Positions 8,559-16,630 of a stretch of DNA of 64,000 bases are shown in pieces. The first letter of the stretch is position 1. Each line of letters begins with the position of its first letter. The position numbers and the translations under genes are program-made. This stretch comes from SHVO01 sp050250575 (lineage in GTDB: Bacteria > Pseudomonadota > Alphaproteobacteria > Rhodospirillales > Rhodospirillaceae). The DNA lies in contig JBFWOJ010000020.1 in the NCBI GenBank assembly GCA_050250575.1, positions 1-64,000 on the forward strand, written 5' to 3'. The notes beneath the pieces were generated by a model. The model searched no databases, was not told where the DNA came from, and saw only the letters and a program-made list of their open reading frames with translations.

Positions 8559-9587
8559 ATGAACGTCGTCAACACGATCAGCCGCGTGCGCGAGTTTCGC
8601 TTTACGTCCGAAGTCGAACGGGACACGGCGCATCTGTACGACAAGGTGAAGACCGTCATTCCTGAGATCGAATGGCCGATGTTTGCGCCCATCATCGCGC
8701 GCATCAACCGGCTGAAAGCCGAAAAGAACGCGGTCATCCTCGGTCACAACTATATGACGCCCGAGATCTTCCACTGCGTCTCGGACATCACGGGCGATTC
8801 GCTTGCGCTCGCCCGGTCCGCGGTGAAGACCGACGCCGACATCATCGTCATGGCGGGCGTGCACTTCATGGCCGAGACCGCGAAGCTCCTGAACCCGTCG
8901 AAGAAGGTCCTGATCCCCGACATGGGGGCGGGCTGTACGCTCGCCGAATCCATCACGCCGGAAGACGTGCGCCAGCTGAAGGCGCAGTACCCCGGCGTGC
9001 CGGTGGTGACCTACGTCAACACCTCGGCGGCCGTGAAAGCCGAATGCGACATCTGCTGCACCTCGGGCAACGCGAAGGAGATTGTCGAAGGTTTGGGCGT
9101 GCCGCGCGTCATCATGCTGCCGGACGAATACCTCGCCCTCAATACGGCGAAGCAGGTGAAATGCGAGATCATCACCTGGAAAGGCCGCTGCGTCGTGCAT
9201 GAGAGCTTCACTCCCGCCGATATCCGAGGCCTGCGCGAGTCCAACCCCGGCGTCGTCGTTCTCGCCCATCCGGAATGCGCGCCCGAGGTCGTTGCCGAGG
9301 CGGACTACGCCGGCTCGACCGCGGGCATGGTCGACTATGTCGCCAAGCACAAGCCGCAGAAGACCGTCCTGATCACCGAGTGCTCGATGAGCGACAACGT
9401 CGCGGCCGAATATCCGGAGCTCGAGTTCGTGCGTCCGTGCAATCTCTGCCCGTTCATGAAGAAGATCGAACTCTCCAACATTCTTCAGACGCTCGAGACC
9501 GAGCGGCACGAGGTGATCATCGATCCGGCGGTGGCCGTCCGCGGCCGCGTCGCGGTCGAGCGCATGCTCAACGGCTGGAAGCCGTAA
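8559..9587 (+). CDS. nadA: Quinolinate synthase NadA
   Basis: A 342-residue [4Fe-4S] enzyme that condenses iminoaspartate with dihydroxyacetone phosphate to quinolinate in de novo NAD synthesis. Diagnostic segments are ILGHNYMTPEIFHCVSDITG, the cluster cysteine in GAGCTLAESI, TYVNTSAAVKAECDICCTSG, AHPECAPEV and the C-terminal RPCNLCPFMKKI. An AGAGGG box lies upstream of the ATG. nadC follows after 22 bases. No nadB (aspartate oxidase) is present in this cluster. Confidence 0.97.
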   Translation: MNVVNTISRVREFRFTSEVERDTAHLYDKVKTVIPEIEWPMFAPIIARINRLKAEKNAVILGHNYMTPEIFHCVSDITGDSLALARSAVKTDADIIVMAGVHFMAETAKLLNPSKKVLIPDMGAGCTLAESITPEDVRQLKAQYPGVPVVTYVNTSAAVKAECDICCTSGNAKEIVEGLGVPRVIMLPDEYLALNTAKQVKCEIITWKGRCVVHESFTPADIRGLRESNPGVVVLAHPECAPEVVAEADYAGSTAGMVDYVAKHKPQKTVLITECSMSDNVAAEYPELEFVRPCNLCPFMKKIELSNILQTLETERHEVIIDPAVAVRGRVAVERMLNGWKP

Positions 9588-9609
9588 ACAAGGCGCCGTC
9601 CTTCCCGAC

Positions 9610-10467
9610 ATGATTCCCGTCCTCCCCGCGAACGAGCGGATCGACGAGCTCATTCGCACGGCGCTCGACGAGGATCTCGAGACCGGCGGCGATATCACGA
9701 CCAGTGCGACCGTTCCCGCCGACCGCATGGCGTCGGCGGTGATCGCCGCGCGGAAAGCGGGCGTCATCGCAGGCAGCCCCATTGCGCGGCGCGTTTTTCA
9801 GCTCATCGATCCCGAGCTCGAGGTCACCGAACGTTGCCACGATAGCGCGGCAGTGGCCCCTGGCGATGTCGTGCTCGAGCTTCAGGGGAGCGCGGCTTCG
9901 ATTCTCATTGGAGAGCGCGTCGCCCTGAATTTCCTCGGTCATCTGTCCGGTGTCGCGACCGCGACCGCCGCACTGGTCGCCGCGGTCGCGCATACCCGTG
10001 CGAAGATCTGCTGTACCCGAAAGACCACGCCCGGCCTGCGCGCCCTCGAGAAATATGCCGTCCGCTGCGGCGGAGGCGTCAACCACCGCATGGGTCTTTA
10101 TGATGCCATCCTCATCAAGGACAACCACATCGCCGCCGCCGGCGGCGTGGCGGCCTCGATCCGCGCCGCCCGCGCCGCGGTAGGCCAGGGGGTCAAGCTC
10201 GAGGTCGAAGTCGACACGCTCGATCAATTGGACGAAGCCCTTCGCGAGGGCGTAGATCAGATCCTGCTCGACAACATGACGCCCGCGCAGTTGGCCGAGG
10301 CCGTGCGTCGCGTGAACGGCCGCGCGATCACCGAAGCGTCGGGATCCATCACCGCGGCCACCGCCGGTGCCATCGCCGAATCCGGGGTCGACCTTCTTTC
10401 GGTCGGCTGGATCACCCACTCGGCGCCCTGCCTCGACCTCGGTCTCGATTTCAAAAGCGGGATATAA
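9610..10467 (+). CDS. nadC: Nicotinate-nucleotide pyrophosphorylase NadC
   Basis: A 285-residue quinolinate phosphoribosyltransferase, which converts quinolinate and PRPP to nicotinate mononucleotide. Recognisable parts are the N-terminal DEDLETGGDITT, the TRKTTPGLR loop, KYAVRCGGGVNHRMGLYDAI, LIKDNHI and a C-terminal SGSITAATAGAIAESGVDLL plus SVGWITHSAP. Length is normal. It is the second gene of the nadA-nadC unit and is followed 1 base later by a strong hairpin. Confidence 0.97.
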   Translation: MIPVLPANERIDELIRTALDEDLETGGDITTSATVPADRMASAVIAARKAGVIAGSPIARRVFQLIDPELEVTERCHDSAAVAPGDVVLELQGSAASILIGERVALNFLGHLSGVATATAALVAAVAHTRAKICCTRKTTPGLRALEKYAVRCGGGVNHRMGLYDAILIKDNHIAAAGGVAASIRAARAAVGQGVKLEVEVDTLDQLDEALREGVDQILLDNMTPAQLAEAVRRVNGRAITEASGSITAATAGAIAESGVDLLSVGWITHSAPCLDLGLDFKSGI

Positions 10468-10468
10468 A

Positions 10469-10504
10469 AAGAGCCGGAGCGCGATCTCTCGTGCTCCGGC
10501 TCTT
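10469..10504 (+). terminator. Terminator after nadC (bidirectional hairpin)
   Basis: A perfect 12-base stem (AAGAGCCGGAGC at 10469-10480 with its inverse at 10493-10504) and a 12-base loop. The plus-strand tail is weakly T-rich (TCTTCT); the minus-strand tail is CTTTTTATA, so it may also stop transcription from the other side. Confidence 0.8.
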
Positions 10505-10611
10505 CTAGACCGTTCTGCCGGTCTTTCGACCCTGCGTCCCAGTCCTTACTCCGAATATGGGGTCCGCTTGGAAAGATTCAAATCGTGATGCGTTCGTCGC
10601 TGAAATAAAAA

Positions 10612-10641
10612 CCGGGACAGGTTTATTTCATCCTGTCCCGG
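10612..10641 (-). terminator. Terminator for the small membrane protein gene
   Basis: CCGGGACAGG at 10612-10621 pairs with CCTGTCCCGG at 10632-10641 around a 10-base loop. On the minus strand the stem is followed by TTTTTATTTC, a typical Rho-independent tail, about 105 bases after the gene ending at 10746. Confidence 0.75.
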
Positions 10642-10745
10642 CTCTTCAGTCGCTCGTCTGCGTGCTGTGATTCAGACTTACGACCATCTCTATGGAACTG
10701 ATATAGGCGCGCGCGGCGCGAGGGCCCACAACGCAGGAACGTATT

Positions 10746-10970
10746 TTACGTCTTGCTTCGCGCGCCGGCCACGACGAGGCCGACGCCCACGATCGCGGCA
10801 AGGACCGCGGCGATCTGCGGGATGGGGATGCTCTCTTTCGTCTCGGCTTCCATTTGCAGCGGTCCGATATCCAACACCGTCTCGTTTTTCGTGTAGGTGA
10901 TGCCGCCGAATACGAGCGCGGCAATACCGCCGAGGATCAACACGATCCCGACGATGGTAATGGGTTTCAT
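10746..10970 (-). CDS. Small two-helix membrane protein
   Basis: 74 residues with two hydrophobic helices (about 4-24 and 51-70) joined by a polar segment, TKNETVLDIGPLQMEAETKE. This layout is seen in short DUF3185-like membrane proteins, but I do not firmly recognise the family. AGGAAAGG stands upstream of the ATG and a terminator follows. Function unknown. Confidence 0.7.
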   Translation of the reverse strand: MKPITIVGIVLILGGIAALVFGGITYTKNETVLDIGPLQMEAETKESIPIPQIAAVLAAIVGVGLVVAGARSKT

Positions 10971-11076
10971 GACGATGGCCTTTCCTGAGAGAGGAGTCGA
11001 ATCCAGTGGAGGGAACCCCGGCGCGCAAGCGCCGGTCCGCAGGCGGCGCCCGATCTATGTTTCAACGCCAGTTATT

Positions 11077-11760
11077 CTATTCGCGGCGGATCGTTACCCG
11101 CCGCGAGGGTTGGGCCAGGACCACCACATGCGTGGCTTCGAGGGCCTGGCGGTCGAAGATGTCGTCCCCGTTGATCACGCCCGAAACGGAGACCCGCGTG
11201 CCCGGACGCAGCCTGGCCAGCGCGTTTGGATTCTGGCTCACGGCATCCGTCGAGACCGTGAACTCTCGCACCCCGGTGTCGAGCACGAACTGCCGTCCGG
11301 AAATGCCTTTGACCGTGCCCGAGAGACTCACATAGCTCAGATCGCTGGGCGTGGTGGTCGTCGTCGTCCGACGCTCAATGGTGACCGGCGGGAAGAAACG
11401 GCTGTTGTTCGTGTCGGAATAGAGATAGGTCTGCATGGATTGGCGATAGATCGACGTCGCCTCGATCTCGCGGGTGTCGAACATGTCGTCGTCGATCACG
11501 CCATTGACCGTCACGGGCTCGCCGATGGTCAGTCCGGCGGTGCCGGCGGGAAACCAATCGAGTCCGTCTTCGAGATCCACACGCACGCGCCCTGCGCCGT
11601 AGTCGAGCACGAAGGCGTCTTGCTCGATGGCGGCGACCTTGCCCGACAGGCTGATGTCACTCGCCGGCGCTGCGTCGCTGAGGCGGTCCTGCGCATAGCT
11701 CGCAAAGGCGAGGCTCATGGTCGCGAGCATGATCGGGAAATACACCAGACGTAGAATCAT
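11077..11760 (-). CDS. Exported protein with two OB-fold-like beta repeats
   Basis: 227 residues from the ATG at 11758-11760, chosen because AGGAGG lies 6 bases before it. A signal peptide (MILRLVYFPIMLATMSLAFA, then SYAQ) is followed by two similar modules. Module 1 (from ISLSGKVAAIEQDAFVLDYG) and module 2 (from VSLSGTVKGISGRQFVLDTG) each end in a VNGVIDDDMFD or VSGVINGDDIFD step. They are separated by a run of Thr. The pattern resembles DUF5666/YgiW-type OB folds found in periplasmic proteins. A related single-module protein is encoded at 58215-58883. Function unknown. Confidence 0.75.
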   Translation of the reverse strand: MILRLVYFPIMLATMSLAFASYAQDRLSDAAPASDISLSGKVAAIEQDAFVLDYGAGRVRVDLEDGLDWFPAGTAGLTIGEPVTVNGVIDDDMFDTREIEATSIYRQSMQTYLYSDTNNSRFFPPVTIERRTTTTTTPSDLSYVSLSGTVKGISGRQFVLDTGVREFTVSTDAVSQNPNALARLRPGTRVSVSGVINGDDIFDRQALEATHVVVLAQPSRRVTIRRE

Positions 11761-11887
11761 AGGCCGCCTCCTTTCGAGGTTCTCATTCCTAGGAGTCAAC
11801 GGCACGTCTCGCTTTTAGGTTCCTAATACCGGCCTGCTGCCCGCAACCGGCGCGCGCAGAAGCCGCCACGAAAGATAGAAAGAAAAA

Positions 11888-11912
11888 AGCCCGGCACACG
11901 CAGTGCCGGGCT
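11888..11912 (-). terminator. Terminator after flgE
   Basis: AGCCCGGCAC (11888-11897) pairs with GTGCCGGGCT (11903-11912) around a 5-base loop. On the minus strand it is followed by a run of six T. It lies about 58 bases past the flgE stop and ends the hook operon. Confidence 0.9.
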
Positions 11913-11969
11913 CTTCCGTCTTCAGCTTCCCCGGGTGATGGGGGCCGCTAAACCGACGAAACGTTAGAC

Positions 11970-13874
11970 CTACCGCTTGATGTTGAGCAGTTCGCTCAGC
12001 ATGTCGTCGGCGGTTGTGATGATCTTGGCGGCGGAGGAATAGGCGCGCTGCGTGGTGATCATGCGTGTGAACTCGGTGCCGAGATCGACCGTGGAGGCTT
12101 CCAGGGTCGCGGCGTTGATGAGGCCGGCGCCGGCTGAACCCGCTTCGCGCAGCGTCGGATTGCCCGAGAAGTCGGTGGCGATCCACACGTTGCCGGAAAG
12201 CGACTGCAGGCCGTTCGGGTTGGTGAAGCTCGCAACCGGGATCATGAACACCGGCCGCGTCACGCCGTTGTCGAACAGGGCGGTGACGATGCCGTCGGTG
12301 CCGATCGACACGCCGGCGAAGTTGCCGAACTTCGCCCCGTTCTGTTGCAGGTAGTTGAGCTGGAAGTCGCCCGACAGCTGCGTGATGCCGTCCGGGGTAT
12401 TGTAGTTGCCGAAGAAGGTCTCGATCGCCGGGCTGTCCGGATTGCCGGCTTCCATGTTTTCGGCGCCGTTCGCCCACACCATCTCGATGGTGAACTTGGG
12501 CGAGGGGGCTTCCGACGGGTCGCGGCCATAGAATTCCGCCGGCGTACCGTTTCCGGCGAATTTGATGGCCGGCACGCCGAGCTGGGCGACACCGTTGATA
12601 TTGCCGAGTTCGTCCGGGTTCACCCCGGCCAGGTCGTACCACGCGTTGGCGAGATCGGCACCGGTGCCGTCGCCGTCGTCGAGGGCCGGGACGCTATAGC
12701 CGCTCGGGTCGTTCTGGAAAACGATCGCTTTTCCCGTCGCATCGACGACGGGGTTGGCGGTGTCCACCGAGAAGGTCAGGTCGCTCGTCGGCGAAATGTT
12801 GTCGAAAGTGATGCCGTTCTCGCCCGAAATTCGGCGGGCCCAGTCACCCGGCACCGTCGGCGCACTGACACCGTAGGCGGTTTCGAGGTTCGCATTGATG
12901 ACTTCCGCCAGCTCGTCCAGGACTTGGCTGACCGTACGCGAGCCTGTAGCGACGACCGAAACGTCGTCGTCCGTTCCGGCAGGGTCGAGCGTAATCGTGA
13001 ACGCGGTGCCGTGGGCGTTGAAGTTGAAGGTGCCTTGGAGTGGCAGCTGCGCCTGCTCGTTGAAGTCGATGCGGCCGCCGGCGTAATAGACCTCGCCATT
13101 CTGCGTCTTCTGCGTAACGACGGCCGATTGCGCCGGCTGTTCGATGGTCGATGCCCAGCTGTTCGCGCCGGTCTTGGCGTAGTTGAAGCTGATGTTGTGC
13201 GGGTTGCCCAAGCTGTCGAAGATCAGGGCGTTGACGCGTTCCTGATTGTTGATCAGGGCGCCCGCGGGCAGGTTGGCGCCGACCGACAGCGTCGTCGTCG
13301 GCGAAGCCGTGCCGCCGATGGTCTGCAGGTTCATCGGCCGCAGGTTGCTCGGGTCGATGATGTTGTCGTTGATGATGACCTTGTCGCCGTTTTCGCGGAT
13401 GTAGGCCTTCATGAAAGTGTTGTTGCCGACCTCGACGGTCTTGGCGGAAAGGGTGCCGTCGTAGAACGTCAGCGGCCAGCCCTGCAGGTATCCGCCGCCC
13501 ACATTCTGCAGGAAGCCTTCGTTGTCGACTTTGAACGAGCCGGCGCGGGTATAGGTGAAAAGGTCGTTGGCCCCCGCCTGCGCCGCGGCGCTGGTGACGA
13601 AGAACCCCGCGCCCGAGATGCCGACGTCCGTCGAAGAGGTCGTCGCCTGCAAGAGGCCCTGGATGTCCACGTTCTGACGCGGGTTCGACTGCACGCCGCC
13701 CGGTGAATATTGGGTCAAGGAGACCTGCGCGGTGACGAGCGTCTTGAAGTTGACGTTCGTGCCCTTGAAGCCAATCGTGTTGACGTTGGTCACGTTGTCA
13801 GCGATGGCGCCCATGGCGGAGGACTGCGACTGCAATCCCGACACGCCTGAAAACAATGCACCGAACAGCGACAT
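11970..13874 (-). CDS. flgE: Flagellar hook protein FlgE
   Basis: 634 residues, longer than the enterobacterial hook protein, as is common in alphaproteobacteria. The N-terminal rod/hook helix MSLFGALFSGVSGLQSQSSA and NVTNVNTIGFKGTNVNF are typical, as is the C-terminal RMITTQRAYSSAAKIITTAD. The middle part holds the variable surface domains. It is the last gene of the hook operon and also has its own upstream region with a palindrome and a sigma-54-like spacing (13910-13937). The translation start is preceded by AAGGAGACG. Confidence 0.96.
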   Translation of the reverse strand: MSLFGALFSGVSGLQSQSSAMGAIADNVTNVNTIGFKGTNVNFKTLVTAQVSLTQYSPGGVQSNPRQNVDIQGLLQATTSSTDVGISGAGFFVTSAAAQAGANDLFTYTRAGSFKVDNEGFLQNVGGGYLQGWPLTFYDGTLSAKTVEVGNNTFMKAYIRENGDKVIINDNIIDPSNLRPMNLQTIGGTASPTTTLSVGANLPAGALINNQERVNALIFDSLGNPHNISFNYAKTGANSWASTIEQPAQSAVVTQKTQNGEVYYAGGRIDFNEQAQLPLQGTFNFNAHGTAFTITLDPAGTDDDVSVVATGSRTVSQVLDELAEVINANLETAYGVSAPTVPGDWARRISGENGITFDNISPTSDLTFSVDTANPVVDATGKAIVFQNDPSGYSVPALDDGDGTGADLANAWYDLAGVNPDELGNINGVAQLGVPAIKFAGNGTPAEFYGRDPSEAPSPKFTIEMVWANGAENMEAGNPDSPAIETFFGNYNTPDGITQLSGDFQLNYLQQNGAKFGNFAGVSIGTDGIVTALFDNGVTRPVFMIPVASFTNPNGLQSLSGNVWIATDFSGNPTLREAGSAGAGLINAATLEASTVDLGTEFTRMITTQRAYSSAAKIITTADDMLSELLNIKR

Positions 13875-13909
13875 CTTTCGTCTCCTTAGTCTTGGCCGCT
13901 TCGTGGCTC

Positions 13910-13937
13910 TCGCGAATGGGTTTCCCTCAATTCGCGA
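13910..13937 (-). promoter_or_regulatory. Palindrome and weak sigma-54-like site before flgE
   Basis: TCGCGAAT (13910-13917) and ATTCGCGA (13930-13937) form an exact 8-base inverted repeat with a 12-base spacer. Within it the minus strand reads GG-N10-GC (GGGAAACCCATTCGC), the minimal sigma-54 spacing, but the flanking bases match the consensus poorly. It could be a FlbD site, a promoter or only a hairpin. Confidence 0.35.
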
Positions 13938-13984
13938 ACTTGGCCCGGCCGGGTTAATTTCTTCCTAAATCCACGCCTATCTGC

Positions 13985-14674
13985 TTACGAACCGCTCTCT
14001 TCGCGCTCTGTCACGGACAGCACGGATTCGGTCGGGATTCCGACTTTTCCGATCAGGAGCACGGTCTTGCCGTTGATCGACGTTACGCCCGTCACGCGCC
14101 CGAAGGCGGTGATGTAGTTCTCAACCGGCTTGTCGTCGGCGCCCGTCGCCGTCACCGACAGGGTGTACGGGGCGTCGGGCAGCTGGTTGCCGTTCGAGTC
14201 CTTGCCGTCCCATTCGAACGAATGCACGCCCTGCGTCTTGTCGGCGGCCGCGTTCATGGGACGCGAGTAGATGATATCGCCGGCTTCGTTGCGTACGACG
14301 ACGGTGACGTTGTTGGCATCGGCATTGAGGCCGTAGGCGGCCTTCAGCTTGCCGTCCTGCAGCGGCACCTGGTTGCTTTCGCCTTCGATCACGGTGCCGA
14401 TGTAATTCACGGCCGACGAGACGATGCTCTGGTTCACGAGCCCGATGATGCTCGTCAGGTTGTCGTTCATCCCGATCTGCTGCTCGACCTGCGCGAACTC
14501 GACCAGCTGATTGGTGAACTCGGACGAGTCCATGGGCGACAGCGGATCCTGGTTCTTCAGCTGCGAGGTCAGCAGCGTGAGGAACGAGTTCAGGTCCTTC
14601 GCCAGCTTGTTCTTCGAGGTTGTGACCTCGTCGATCGCGCCGCCGAGCGGAGTGGTGATACCTGCGACTGCCAT
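13985..14674 (-). CDS. flgD: Flagellar hook-capping protein FlgD
   Basis: 229 residues. The N-terminal FlgD signature is FLTLLTSQLKNQDPLSPMDS followed by SSEFTNQLVEFAQVEQQIGM. The C-terminal Tudor/FnIII part includes VHSFEWDGKDSNGNQLPDAP. FlgD caps the growing hook and is needed for FlgE assembly. It lies 24 bases after fliK and 110 bases before flgE on the same strand. Confidence 0.95.
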   Translation of the reverse strand: MAVAGITTPLGGAIDEVTTSKNKLAKDLNSFLTLLTSQLKNQDPLSPMDSSEFTNQLVEFAQVEQQIGMNDNLTSIIGLVNQSIVSSAVNYIGTVIEGESNQVPLQDGKLKAAYGLNADANNVTVVVRNEAGDIIYSRPMNAAADKTQGVHSFEWDGKDSNGNQLPDAPYTLSVTATGADDKPVENYITAFGRVTGVTSINGKTVLLIGKVGIPTESVLSVTEREESGS

Positions 14675-14698
14675 GGCCGTTGTCCGGTCGTGTCCTTC

Positions 14699-16414
14699 TT
14701 ATGCGAATGTGTCCACGCCGCCGCGGGCGTATGCGGCCGCGGCGTAGTCATAAACAGGGTCCTGCGCCTCGGCCGCGGCTTCGCCGCCCCCGTGCGCGCC
14801 GTTGCCGCGCGTGCCGTGACCGTTCTGGCCGTCGGCGGAGCGGGGATCTGTTTCGCTGCGCAGGTTGAAATGAAGGTTGTTGGCGTCGGTCCGCAGGCCG
14901 GCGTCGTTCAACGTCCGCTCGAGCGCGCGGGAGTCGGTCTGGAGCAGCGACAGCGTATCCTTGGTATCGGCGGTCACGGTGACGCGCACCTTGTGGTCTT
15001 CGCTCATCTCAAGCTTGATCTCGATGCGTCCCAGGTCCGCCGGCTTGAGTTGGATGGTGACCCGGTCAAGGCCGGCTTTGGCCGCCTTGGTGATGTTCAC
15101 CTTGATCTGGTCGATGACCTGCTGCGCCGTGGCGGCGGGGCGCTCGGTCGGGTTCGGCTGCGCCGCCTGTTGCGTCTGCTGCGCCGTGCCGGCTTGGCCG
15201 CTCTGCGCGAAGGCATTGAAGTTCATATTGGCGTGGGATGCGCCGCTCGAGGTGGCGCCCGCTTGGACGGCGCTCGCGTTGAGCGCATCGGCGCGCACCG
15301 GAACGTTCGTCTGCGACGTCGAAGCCGTTCCCGGCACCGGCGCCGATTGCGCGAGGACAGCCGTCTGCATCTGAGCCTCGGCGCGCGGCGCGGCCGCTTC
15401 GGCGCGCGGAGCGGGCGCGCCTGCAGGGCTCTGATCCGTCTGGCCGAAGCCGCCGTTAGCGAGCGAGATCGCATCGGCCGCGCTATAGCCGGCGTAGATG
15501 TTGTAGACGGAGACGTCGGCCACCGTCTGCTTCGCGGCGTGGCCGGCATTCACTTGCACTTGAACCTGGATACGGTTCTCGGCGGCGAGCAGGCGGGCGA
15601 GGCTGTTGGCTTGCTCTTGCGCGGCGGTCGAGCGCACCGCTTCGGAACGCACCGCGTTGTCCTTGGTGACCGTCTTGGCTTCGGCGGCAACGGTTTCGGC
15701 TTCGACGGCCACGGTGTCGATGGCGTCGGTCGCCTGCGCCGGGGCATAGGCATTGGTGGCTTGCTGCGTCCGCGCGGTATCTTTGACGACCGCTTCGGGC
15801 GCGCTGACGTTTTCCGTCGTCTTCGCCTGGGTCTGCACCGCGGCCTTTACGTCGACGGGCGTCTCGATGGTTTTCGCCGTGGCCTCGGCGGCGACGACTT
15901 CGGTCGCTTGGACTTCGACGTCCGCGACGACGGTTTCAGCCGCGGCCTTGACGGTGCTCTCAGCGGCGACGAGCGGCGCTGTGATCGTGGTTTGCGCTAT
16001 GAGCGTGGCGTCGACGACCGCGGCAACGGCGGCCTGCGCCGTCTGCGGCTGTCCGCTCTGCGTGCTCGCCTCTGCGTCCGCCGCCTGCGGACTGGTTTCG
16101 TCGCTGGCGGCGGTTTCTTCCGTTTGTTCTTCGCCCTCGGCCTCATCCTTTGCCGGCGTCGCTTTGGCATCTTTTTCGTCCGAGCGTTCGGGGCGCGGCT
16201 TTGCATCGCGCGGCTCGGGAGCGCGCACCGGCTCGGCCGGCGCATCCGTCTTGATCACGACGGGATCCATGCCGAGGCCCAGGGTCGCCTTGAACTGCGT
16301 ACCGACCATGTTCAGGAGGGCGGCAAAACCGCTCGCCGAGCCTGTCTCTTCCTCGGAAGAGCCGCCTGCCGCGGGGGTCGCTTTCGTGCCGCTGTAGATG
16401 CTCTGAATGTCCAT
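14699..16414 (-). CDS. fliK: Flagellar hook-length control protein FliK
   Basis: 571 residues from the ATG at 16412-16414 (GGAG upstream). A long low-complexity region rich in Ala, Thr, Val, Glu and Gln (about 20-440) acts as the ruler segment. The C-terminal FliK domain is clear: VDQIKVNITKAAKAGLDRV-like start, IQLKPADLGRIEIKLEMSED, and RVTVTADTKDTLSLLQTDSR with LERTLNDAGL. An upstream in-frame start would add 21 residues but has no ribosome site. The sigma-54 promoter at 16495-16510 lies about 80 bases upstream. Confidence 0.9.
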   Translation of the reverse strand: MDIQSIYSGTKATPAAGGSSEEETGSASGFAALLNMVGTQFKATLGLGMDPVVIKTDAPAEPVRAPEPRDAKPRPERSDEKDAKATPAKDEAEGEEQTEETAASDETSPQAADAEASTQSGQPQTAQAAVAAVVDATLIAQTTITAPLVAAESTVKAAAETVVADVEVQATEVVAAEATAKTIETPVDVKAAVQTQAKTTENVSAPEAVVKDTARTQQATNAYAPAQATDAIDTVAVEAETVAAEAKTVTKDNAVRSEAVRSTAAQEQANSLARLLAAENRIQVQVQVNAGHAAKQTVADVSVYNIYAGYSAADAISLANGGFGQTDQSPAGAPAPRAEAAAPRAEAQMQTAVLAQSAPVPGTASTSQTNVPVRADALNASAVQAGATSSGASHANMNFNAFAQSGQAGTAQQTQQAAQPNPTERPAATAQQVIDQIKVNITKAAKAGLDRVTIQLKPADLGRIEIKLEMSEDHKVRVTVTADTKDTLSLLQTDSRALERTLNDAGLRTDANNLHFNLRSETDPRSADGQNGHGTRGNGAHGGGEAAAEAQDPVYDYAAAAYARGGVDTFA

Positions 16415-16494
16415 CGCACGCTCCGTCAGATGCCTCGAAACCCGCGCGCCGGACATGATTCGGGTGTCCGCGCACACGTTTCCGGGCCAAGCGC

Positions 16495-16510
16495 TGCAAA
16501 GCCCGGGCCA
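16495..16510 (-). promoter_or_regulatory. Sigma-54 promoter of fliK-flgD-flgE
   Basis: Read on the minus strand this is TGGCCCGGGCTTTGCA, one mismatch in the conserved positions from TGGCACG-N4-TTGCA, with exact GG-N10-GC spacing. Transcription would start near 16484, about 70 bases before fliK. This fits FlbD/sigma-54 control of hook genes as known in Caulobacter. Confidence 0.75.
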
Positions 16511-16630
16511 AGTCGGGAGACGGAGCTAATCTGTTGATATTACGCGGGAAAAATCGGCAGGCGCCCTGTCCGGTGGGCTTCCGGCGCGGACTCGGGCAAA
16601 AGATTCCGGGCCGCAGGCGGCAGTTTCTGC

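Noticed and set aside
12345..13706. 453-codon plus-strand frame opposite flgE
   Set aside because: Antisense to the hook gene and without any recognisable motif or ribosome site.
14222..16537. 771-codon open frame on the plus strand opposite flgD and fliK
   Set aside because: The translation is an Arg/Gly/Leu-rich mirror of the fliK repeats; fliK has a clear C-terminal domain and promoter on the other strand.
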